Shown here piece after piece: positions 56,346 to 64,000 of a DNA stretch of 64,000 nucleotides. The stretch is from NCBI GenBank assembly GCA_037176885.1, contig JAWWNJ010000070.1:558001-622000 (forward strand). Direction: 5' to 3'. The stretch comes from Favolaschia claudopus. Taxonomy: Eukaryota; Basidiomycota; Agaricomycetes; Agaricales; Mycenaceae. Numbering within the stretch: position 1 is the first letter of the stretch; every line of letters starts with the position of its first letter. The notes beneath the pieces were generated by a model that did not search any database, was not told where the DNA came from, and saw only the letters and a list, made by a program, of their open reading frames with translations. A program made the translations under genes and the position numbers.

Positions 56346-57537
56346 TCAATACGATTCGCGTCTCGGCGTCCTGAGTATAAAATCTGAACAATTGTTGAGA
56401 GAAAGCATCGGACAGACGTAATTAAGCCACTCACTCATCCCGATCGCAGCCGGAAAATCATAGAGGGCATGCAAAGCCGAAAAGTCGTCGACCTGGGAGA
56501 CGCGAATCATCAAGCCCGTGAGGGTGTGGAGAAGGATGCGAGTGTTGACTCCTTGCGGATTTTCTTCCGTTTGCGGAACGCCTGCGATGTAATGACCAAC
56601 ATTTACCAAGTAGGCTACGACCTTCGTCGCCGAGTCGTTGCCACAAAAAATGTCAAGGCATTCAACGTCGATGCGATAATCCAACAAAGCGTCCACCACT
56701 TCACCGCAAATAACAGTTCCAACCGTAGCGTTCAAGAGCACTGTGTCGCCGAAGTAGAGATCGAAACGGGACAGCAAGAGACCAAACAAATGCTGCATCA
56801 GGAGAGGGAGTATCTTCTTCTCTTCCTCGGTACGAGCATCTTGTTCCTTGGTCAAGACCGCGGAAAGCCACGTAGTGTACACAATGCGAAGCGAGACATT
56901 GTTCACGCCTGGAAAGTGAGTCGTTCCTAAAAACTTGTGAGAACTTAGTAGATTGACGACTGAACGAAAACGCACGATGGACCTCTAGAGCGGTCTGAAC
57001 GTCCGACTCCCGAACTGTATCAATTGTCGAAGTCAGAGAACGTACAAAGTCGATTGAAGCGTTTACAAGACTTACTGAGAGCACCAATAACGTCGTCAAA
57101 GCGAAGACCGCAGAACAAGTGGACGCTGTTGGGTCCCATACCAACGGGGCGGAGGCCTTCTGCCAGCAGTTGCAACGCACTCAGACGGGCTAGAAACTCC
57201 TGGATACGACCAGAGAAAGGTTTCGATTCAAGATGAGCACTCAACCCCATGAGGGGCCTCGGAGGCGCGATCCCGGCGACGTCTGCACCAAACTGCGAAA
57301 CGATTTCTATTCGAATATTAGTCCGGAGATGAAGCGGATACTTGACAATAATTACCTCGCTTCCCAGCTAACCAGAAAAGTAAGGAAGAAGCCAAGACAT
57401 GGTAGACACCACCACTTACAGACTACAAAGCTCATCACGGTAGCGGGAGTAGGAGGAGCGGCGGCGGGAGCAGCGACAGTGGCGGAAGCAACGACAGCGG
57501 CGGGAGCAGCGACAGTAAGGGCGGGAACAGACGACAT
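56346..57537 (-). CDS. nucleotidyltransferase-like family protein, shortened paralogue
   Basis: The start at 57537 opens an alanine/valine-rich leader (MSSVPALTVAAPAAVVAS). A 12-nt microexon (CTGGGAAGCGAG, about 57353-57364) bridges two introns to reach IVSQFGADVAGIAP, then PNSVHLFCGLRFDD, ESDVQTALEVHR and VNNVSLRIVYTTW. The core TVICGEVVDALLDY...CLDIFCGNDS aligns with ISGSFVAALIHR...DLDLFCGRD of the previous gene. It ends early after AAIGMNFILRTPRRESY, lacking the C-terminal half of the paralogue (no HECGKHIDCP block), so it may be a truncated or decaying copy. Splice borders are inferred from frame. Confidence 0.55.
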
Positions 57538-57783
57538 TGTCAAAAATTGAGCGGGCGATTTTCGCTAAACTGCAGAAGCGTTCTCAATTTACGGACAATT
57601 TATACGATTATATTTCGCGCTTGAACGAAGAAAGACCATGTGAACAGCACAGAGATGTATCTACATAGTACAGAAGGAGGTAAATATTATTTGATTTCTC
57701 TCTAGCGTCAATGCGAGGAACACATCTGAGATCTGGAGATCCAGATTCAGTCCCGCGCTTAGATTAGATAAAAGATAAGATAA

Positions 57784-58980
57784 CTAGAACTCGGCGTCTA
57801 ACGTACTGGGAGATATCGTCAGCATGCAATCATGCGAAAAGGACGTGAAGTTGAATACATTATTCCGGCCCCGTGCTCTTCCTTTTCTCCTTGCATACGT
57901 GCTTTGGAGTATTCGGAAACACGCTTCTCAAAAAAGTTCGTTTTCCCTTCCAGAGAAATTAATTCCATAAAGTCGAACGGGTTGGTGCTGAAGTAAAATT
58001 TGGCCGCCCCCAAATTTTCCAATAACTTGTCCGCGACGAATTCGACATATTGAGTCATTAATTTGGAGTTCATGCCAAGCAATTCGCAAGACAAAGCATC
58101 TATTGATAATTAGCTCAATGACTCAAAACGAAAGTATCATACTATGCCTTCAACAAAATCCCGTTCCACCGCAACAGCCTCTTGAATAATAGTTGTAACC
58201 GCTTCCCAAGTGGGCCGGAATTGAAGTTGCGAAAACAATAGACACGCAAATTGCGTGTGCATGCCTTCGTCCCTGCTAATCAATTCATTCGAAAAAGTTA
58301 ACCCCGGCATGAGGCCCCTCTTCTTCAACCAGAAGATAGAGGCGAACGACGCCGAGAAGAAAACTCCCTCCACGGCAGCAAACGCTACAAGGCGCTCGCC
58401 GAACGGTCTATGCGGCGCCATCCATTTAAGCATCCAATCTGCTTTTCGTCCAACGGAGGGGACGGTTTCAACAGACCGAAACAGCCGATTTTTGAGACCA
58501 GGGTTGTCGATGTAGGTATCAATGAGCAACGAGTAGGTCTCGGAATGAATATTTTCCATCATTATCTGGAATCCGTAGAAACAGCGCGCTTCCGCGACCT
58601 GGACTTCATTGCAAAAGCGTTCCACCAAATTCTCGTTCACTACGCCATCCGCCACAGCGAAAAAAGCGAGGACAGTGGTAATGAAATGCCGTTCGCCATC
58701 GGTTAGTCTGAACTTCCAATGAGAGATGTCGTGAGACAGGTCCAATTCCTCGGGAGTCCAGAAACAGGACACGGCTTGCTTATACATTGCCCAGATCTAT
58801 TTCGTGTACTATTACTTCAAGTTGTGCGCTCAGGATTGCGTTATAAAGTACATACCTCAGGATACTTGATAGGAAATAGTGTGAACCGTTGCATGGTTGC
58901 AGTCAAAATGGGTTCTGTAGAAATTCAGCACCGGAACACCATGCTAGACAAGACAACACACCGTTTACAGGGGCAGACAT
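57784..58980 (-). CDS. ribonucleotide reductase small subunit (class Ia R2)
   Basis: Supplies the di-iron tyrosyl radical that lets R1 reduce ribonucleotides to dNTPs. The start at 58980 (MSAPVN) splices to [15 protein letters not shown], then [13 protein letters not shown]. Iron and radical motifs are intact: [18 protein letters not shown] with Tyr in ETYSLL, and [11 protein letters not shown]. The C-terminal tail needed for R1 binding is on a tiny last exon (about 22 nt; ITLDAEF, stop 57784-57786) behind a 53-nt intron; without it the frame ends in an unrelated peptide. One intron appears GC-AG (58147, joining VE to DALSCELLG). The N-terminal extension usual in fungal R2 is absent. An in-frame ATG at 59016 is less likely because it overlaps a TATAAA (59016-59021). 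It may be an extra, diverged copy. Confidence 0.85.
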
Positions 58981-59376
58981 GTGCTTGGATATCAGGAAAC
59001 GGGTGTCAAGGCTCATTTATACTACAGCGAAGGTCATTGAAGCCGACTCAGAGTCAAGTCAAGTTGGTCGGCACTCGTGGTTCACTCTTTCGCAGTCGTC
59101 AGCATAACAGCATCATACCTACAATGACTCGACGGGGTTCGCAACTTGAAGAGTCATCTTCGAAGATATAGGACTGGTCATGGCGAACCGTAACTCGTCG
59201 TAATATAATCTTGCACGATGCATTCATGAAAAAGTCATACATTATTTCGATACTATCAGAATTTATTGTTGAAACGTAGCAACTTCAAGGTAGGACGAGT
59301 CCTCGCTCGGATGTGCGATAACGAGTAGTGAATCACTCCCGAACACATTCAATCCCCGCGTATCTGAGTGTAAATA
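58981..59376. other. intergenic spacer upstream of the R2 gene
   Basis: About 400 bp. It holds the R2 promoter, with TATAAA on the minus strand at 59016-59021. The rest is AT-rich with no gene. Confidence 0.55.
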
Positions 59377-60669
59377 TCAGAACAGCCATAAATATGGAAA
59401 AGAAAGGTTACAGACAACATGGCGGCGGCGATAACGCTGTACAAGACTGGTTAGAAATGGATGAACTGCGAGCTGACGAAGACCCACCTGAGCAAACGGA
59501 TAAAAATGAGTTGCATAGTTCTTGCATTCAGAATTGTAGCAGGTGTCGCCAAGACGCCACTTGAGTTTGCATGCGACGATGACAGGGTCAATCTCCGACG
59601 AGTCGTCTTCAAGACAAAAGATAAGCATGCCCTTCTCCTGTGAAACATGCCTCCATAGAACAGGACAAGACCACCGGCAAGGGGAAAGCCAGCTGCTGTT
59701 ATCGACAGACTTACGAATGCCGCGACGCTCAAGATCACGACTGGCCTGTATCGTGGGAGGATACCAGCTGTCGAGCGCACTATCATCCAATGCCTTCTGA
59801 GGGTAATACATAACCAACACCTCGCGAGTCAACAACTGCATGTTAGCAGTGTGCGGGGAGGGTATTATAGCTTCCACTACGTTGGGACCTTGACTTTGTG
59901 TCAGGATGATATACATATCCTAGACGCGGGGTCATTTTCCGTGGCAACCATACGACGAAAGGACGCACCGGAACTAATTCGACTTCCCACCGGCAGGCGA
60001 TATGCGGTCCAGCGAACGCGCTCACATCTAGCTGCCTATAGCTGAGAAAACTACCGCCGCCCAGATCACACAAAAACCGCATCCACGGAATGAGAGTACC
60101 GCAGGGAACCGCGATATTCAAGTTGGGGGGTCTCCAAGCCTTAGCCACATGGACACATCGCTCCACGTACAGAAGCAGCGAGCCATGCACAACCGAATGG
60201 GATAGCGTCATGAGATCCCAGAAACGGTTCATGAGATCGTCCAGTCCACGACTGTCCAACGCAGGGGCATGCAAAAACATTCCAATTTGCCGATCGATGC
60301 GGGTGCGATAGACGGCGCGAGCCATATAGCGCAAAGCTTTGCTTCTGCAGTAAGAATTTAGCGCTAAAAATATGCGCACAAGATTACGACGCACGTCTGA
60401 GTAAGGGCCCAAATATCGCGGAAATTATTGAATTCTAAGATAGATTCCATCAGATCGTAGATGTTGAGGACTGTCAGGAAAGGTCCCGGAACAGCAGGTT
60501 GGGGATGCAACGACGGGGAAGTGACCGTGCCGGTTTCATGGCGAACGCGTTTGGGAGGGGGGAGCGAAAGAGACACAGAGCTCGGAGAATCAAGTGCATG
60601 GGAAGACGAATGCTCCTTGGAAACGGATTTAGTCTTTTTGGCTTTGCGACCTCGCTTTTTGCCAGACAT
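59377..60669 (-). CDS. F-box-like/nucleotidyltransferase-like hybrid protein
   Basis: The start at 60669 (MSGKKRGRKAKKTK) gives a basic, nuclear-localisation-like N-terminus, then a Ser/Pro linker. An F-box-like helix pair follows (VLNIYDLMESILEF, then RDIWALTQT|SKALRYMARAVY, joined by an intron whose acceptor is near 60345). The rest has DMYIILTQSQGP...TANMQLLTREVLVMYYPQ and a Cys-containing block SPCRWSCPVLWRHV, which recall the NTase-like family seen at 54.5-57.5 kb. The intron donor gtgcgt near 59980 restores the frame between those parts. An AT run (60699-60711) about 30 bp upstream may be a TATA box. The 3' end is uncertain because an intron may follow FYPFAQ. Confidence 0.5.
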
Positions 60670-60875
60670 GTAGGTTGCTTTCGAAGTTTGAATCTCCCAT
60701 ATATATATATTCGCGGCGCGGCCAGAGAAAAAAAGAAACAAGCAAGAAAGACCGGTAGGTAAACATCCGACGAAGAGCGATATTACCTGAACGGCTGTAT
60801 TCAGAAATCTCACCAGTCATTCGCCCAGTTGACTCGATTCACAGCTGGCGTCATCGAGTTACCGCGAGGTTCTAC

Positions 60876-61220
60876 TCAAATTGTCAGCAGGAAATTATAG
60901 ATAGCAAACAGCGAGTCACCACGAGTCAGCCCCAAATCGTCAATTGAATGACTAGCGACTTTATCCAATATGCAAATTCCTAGAATCGTACCCCAGAATG
61001 CGTCGCCTTCCTTAACCTCGGTAGGCCATTTGACCTCCATCGAGAATTGCCAATATTGCGAAGAATTCGACAACCTGGAGTACCTGACCCCAGATTAGAT
61101 ACCGGGTATCACATAACCGGCTGATATGCGTCACTGCATGTCTAAAAAAGGATAAGCTGATCGGCGGAAGCCTATTGTTAATCGACACGAGGCTCACAAT
61201 GAGAACCCCGTGGCAGTCAT
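60876..61220 (-). CDS. small unrecognised protein
   Basis: Three inferred exons: MTATGFSL from 61220, then HAVTHISRLCDTRYLIWGQ, then VKWPTEVKEGDAFWGT and ILGICILDKVASHSID, ending YNFLLTI at 60876. Both introns (59 and 49 nt) have GT-AG ends and keep the frame, which is the main reason to call it. About 95 residues, no known domain, one possibly amphipathic C-terminal half. It may be a fragment of a larger gene. Confidence 0.35.
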
Positions 61221-62267
61221 CTGTTCAGCCGATCGGGCGACGCCACCGCGACGCCACAAGATGTCAGAAAGATTGCAAAAAATTCAGGTCATAGACTCCA
61301 TCGCCTATGAAATTCCATATTCACGCCCAATTCACGCCTCAGATGATCAAGCAAGCGAGAATGCAGAAGGTAGAGAGACATTAGACGAGCTGATTGAACG
61401 GTGTCTGTTCCTGACAAAACAAAATATCCGATGAATCAGCATTGTACAAAAGAGAAGTGACTTACAGTTTTCGTGCGACTTCAAGCAGCGCCAGAGTCAG
61501 CACTAAGCGAGACTGACTCGCCCCATTACAGTCATTACTCGGCCGATCGGAAGCGCTCTTTTCACTGTGCCAAGACTGTTGAAATAAAGCGCATGGAGGG
61601 CTTACATCAAAGAGTACTCGTAATTACGGTTCAGATGATCAGAGAAGGATCCGATGTCCAGATTAAGAGCTGAGCGATGGCTTTCAGTATCATCTGGTAT
61701 CTGAAATTGAGGAAATCAACTATGGCTTCTCTTCTTATCAGAGCACTGATTTGTGTTTTGCGCAATGCGCATTCACTCGTGAACTTAACATCAAACAGCC
61801 GTAGTGTCGGACTCTGTCGGACTTTTCGCACCTGAAGTTATCTAATCTACCATCGAGTTATCTCTTGAAGTAACAGCTAGCGAGCAATTAACTCACAGCC
61901 TTGTGTTCTCGTATGCCTCGATTGACTCGCCACCGCACCTAAAGTTGTTGATCTATCATTGAGTTGTCTCTTCGACTCATCAAAGGAGAGATTAACTCAC
62001 AGTCTTGTGTTCTCGTCATCCAGCTATGGCCTGAACAGGAATGACTTGGCACACGTCCAGTATCTAATCTTCCCTTGACTTATCTCGCGAAGGTAAGAAT
62101 GATCAAATCAATTGTCTCTTGCCAATTTGTCATAAGTAACTACGCTCTCGCGGACTGGACTTTTTCCATCACAATATGCACATTCATGGAATAGAATTCA
62201 AAGTTGGAAAGTAATACAGAGAGCCCGAGGCACAAAGGCAGGCTGAGTCAATTCAAGAACCCGTTTT
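61221..62267. other. stretch without a supported gene, holding a tandem exon-intron-like duplication
   Basis: About 1 kb. A minus-strand frame at 61631-61831 (RKVRQSPTLRLFDVKF) follows two near-identical intron-like units (listed separately) and may be part of a real gene, but I could not find its start or end. Plus-strand frames at 61210-61434 and 61473-61673 have no recognisable product. Confidence 0.4.
61829..62015 (-). repeat. tandem duplication of an intron with its flanking exon ends
   Basis: Two units (61829-61911 and 61936-62015) share, read on the minus strand, CGAGAACACAAG(G/A)CT, then gtgagttaat..., an AT-rich middle with ATAGATC/GTAGATT, and an acceptor before GTGCG. Each looks like a complete intron of about 60-65 nt with the same donor and the same following GTGCG. 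The exon between them is 42 nt, so reading through both keeps the frame. This suggests a recent local duplication inside a small gene. Confidence 0.6.
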
Positions 62268-62952
62268 CTAATTGCCTATCGCAACATTGAGTGAACAAGA
62301 AGGAAGGAAGTATGGCAGGCGTTCCAACCTTCTAACCATAATCGTGATACGAGTGACTTCCTCCCTGGTAACGTCCATCGGAGTCTCCGGATAAGCATGG
62401 TGTTTGACAACGAGAACGTTACCCTTCCACGGGATTCTACCTCTGTTAGTCGCGAGACTCATATTCTTGGGCTCGGCGACGCCCGGAGGGGTGTAGAAGA
62501 TGGTGTAAGGGTAGTCCAACGGAGCGAAGTTATGGGTGATGACGGTACGTCGGCCTTTACTCATGTCCACGATATTTGCGAGACCGGCGTAAGCGACATA
62601 CGCGTGCACGAACAAATCATCGATCGTCGCATCATCGAGGTCTGCCCCGATATTAAACGGAACAGGGACTACAATGGGGACGCGCTCGTCTGTCGCGTAG
62701 AGCACGCAGTCCACTTTTTTCAAGTAACCCTAAGAAAATCGGCTTTAGTTTGAAGATATCGCAGGGATGGTGCGATGGGGCTTTTACCTTGCGCTGCATC
62801 AAATCGGAAGCATACTCCTCGACGTGAGACGCGAGGTGCGGAACAGGATACAACGCCCTGTCAGCAAACGACCATGCGTTCCCGCTAGTCGAAGGGGTGA
62901 CGGAGGAAATAATCCGGTGAATAGTAGACAAGAGGGAATTAGAATGCGCCAT
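62268..62952 (-). CDS. unrecognised protein
   Basis: Two exons: the start at 62952 (MAHSNSLLSTIHRI) leads to EEYASDLMQRK, then a 58-nt intron joins GYLKKVDCVLYATDERV. The second exon is mostly beta-strand-like (RVPIVVPVPFNIGAD, RTVITHNFAPLDYPY, GNVLVVKHHAY) and ends NVAIGN at 62268, or earlier if another intron follows ITIMVRR. About 205 residues, no signal peptide or membrane segment. I recognise no family. A GATA-motif cluster lies about 190 bp upstream. Confidence 0.5.
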
Positions 62953-63136
62953 ACAGTCACAAGTAGTCGCAAAAACGAGGTGTAGTTGAGTCCTAGTCCT
63001 GAGTGTATTTATACCCAACGACAACGAACAGCGTGGCATAAAAAGACGCACCAGAGAAATCACATCCTTGTGCGTTTTGACGGTGGCGATTATGTTGACT
63101 AATAACGCCTTTGTCAGCTTGGCACTTTATATCGCC

Positions 63137-63182
63137 ACAATCTTATCTTGATCTTATCCTTGATCTTATCTTGATCTTATCC
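63137..63182 (-). promoter_or_regulatory. cluster of GATA-type motifs
   Basis: Four tandem-like TCTTATC/GATCTTATC units lie in 45 bp, giving repeated GATAAGAT on the minus strand, between a RING gene 3' end (63296) and the unknown gene starting at 62952. It may be a fungal GATA-factor binding array or just a short repeat. Confidence 0.45.
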
Positions 63183-63295
63183 TTACCCGACTTTCATTAT
63201 CTCGAAAAAAAAATCGACGCCGAGACACGTAATATAATCGACAAACGGTATTTAGTACTGGCAAATTTCAAAAGATAACCAACATGCTGTATACA

Positions 63296-64000
63296 CTAAT
63301 CAAGCTTGACCGGCCACGTCAAGCCCGCCCAACTAAAATTTACTGCAGTAGGATCCCAATCGCCATACTGATCGGTAATCTCCTGCTCCCTGACGACATC
63401 CGGGATAGGTGGTTGCGTCAAAAATGCCCTGCAAACAGGGCACTCCCACTTCTGCTCCAAGTACACACGAATGCACGCATAACAAGCGTTGTGTTCACAC
63501 GACAAACTAAACAAATAGTTAGATACCGTCCTCCTCAAGAGGAAGAAAGAAAAACTTGCCGCACGGGATGAGAAAGAAGCAATTTACATATGGGACATTT
63601 ATCAGCCTGCGAACGAGGTGCGACCAATGGAGCGCTCTTGATTTCTCCGATATGCACGTCCTCGACACGCAGAGAGTGAGCGCGAGCAGCACGCTCTCCC
63701 GTAGAGTATCGACCACCTCGCTGTACGCGGGGCAAGTGGTTTGGCGCGAAACCTAAAACTTCGGGGCGATGAACCCGTGGATTATAGTTCGTCTCAGACG
63801 CAATAGAAGCGCCTCCAGGACCAGTCAAAGGAGCGGGGCGGGCAGCTTTGCGAAGATGTCTGTTGAGAGCGACCTTTAACTTCCGTCGCGGCTGACGGGC
63901 GAAGAAACTGGTGATCTTGCGTTCTTGCCCTACACGGGAGTTCTTCTTCTGTGGAGCGCTCGAGCCTTTGAGACGGCGACTGGGTTCATTTTCACGAGGC
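63296..64000 (-). CDS. RING finger protein (5' end outside the window)
   Basis: Partial; the N-terminus lies beyond 64000. Visible part: a basic region (QPRRKLKVALNRHLRK) preceded by KITSFF, a Pro/Arg-rich middle, then a C3HC4 RING: KCPICKLLL, then HPVR|LSCEHNACYACI, then WECPVCRAFL. It ends WPVKLD with stop at 63296-63298. The intron within the RING starts GCAAGT, a GC-AG intron, needed to keep the finger in frame. RING fingers of this type act as E3 ubiquitin ligases. QERKITSFF resembles a PCNA-interacting peptide (Qxx-aliphatic-xx-FF), but the spacing from Gln is one residue too long, so I do not claim PCNA binding. Confidence 0.75.

Noticed and set aside
57819..57850. Unrelated C-terminus of R2 ([12 protein letters not shown])
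   Set aside because: Reading into an intron; splicing gives the canonical TLDAEF tail.
1..64000. CRISPR arrays, bacterial operons or IS elements
   Set aside because: No regularly spaced repeats, and spliceosomal introns throughout show a fungal nuclear genome.

Overview
This window is nuclear DNA from a mushroom-forming fungus (Agaricomycetes, Basidiomycota). Nearly every gene is cut by many short GT-AG introns of about 45-65 nt. The families also fit: DUF6534 seven-helix proteins, MYND-finger proteins, F-box proteins with LRR-like tails, a T5orf172 protein and a reducing PKS. Gene models below were spliced by eye; exon borders are inferred from reading frame and family motifs, not from transcripts.

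Layout. 1-2.5 kb: no gene, one copy of a dispersed repeat. 2.6-9.7 kb: full-length ABCC transporter (+). 10.0-11.7 kb: MYND protein (+). 12.2-13.6 kb: intronless F-box protein (+). 14.3-16.0 kb: GDSAG-type alpha/beta hydrolase (+) carrying a hAT-type MITE in intron 1. 16.1-17.9 kb: FAD monooxygenase (-). 18.6-18.8 kb: TA-flanked MITE. 19.1-20.0 kb: secreted cysteine-containing protein (+). 20.4-23.3 kb: degenerate repeat copy A. 23.6-32.4 kb: reducing polyketide synthase (-), KS-AT-DH-MT-KR-ACP-ACP-TE. 33.1-33.6 kb: small EthD-like protein (+). 33.7-35.5 kb: second MYND protein (-). 36.5-38.1 kb: DUF6534 protein (+). 38.3-41.9 kb: repeat copy B, inverted relative to A. 41.9-42.5 kb: serine-rich protein (-). 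42.6-43.1 kb: second copy of the first repeat. 43.5-45.0 kb: 2OG-Fe(II) dioxygenase (+). 45.2-46.8 kb: second DUF6534 protein (-).

From 48 kb the content changes to an accessory block, mostly on the minus strand: T5orf172 protein (+), F-box protein, a tandem trio of small paralogues of an unrecognised family (51.5-54.3 kb), two or three genes of an apparent nucleotidyltransferase-like family (54.5-57.5 and 59.4-60.7 kb), a ribonucleotide reductase small subunit (57.8-59.0 kb), small unknown genes, and a RING protein running off the right edge.

How the genes may work together. The PKS, FAD monooxygenase, alpha/beta hydrolase, 2OG dioxygenase, EthD-like protein and ABC transporter have the make-up of a secondary-metabolite locus: chain assembly, oxidation, hydrolysis, export. 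No regulator was seen and the grouping is an inference from proximity. The PKS lacks an enoylreductase, its dehydratase motif has Tyr in place of the catalytic His, and its second ACP lacks the attachment Ser. The most striking structural observation is the hAT-type MITE in the hydrolase: its 8-bp target duplication copies the 3' splice site, so the element appears to have become intron sequence.
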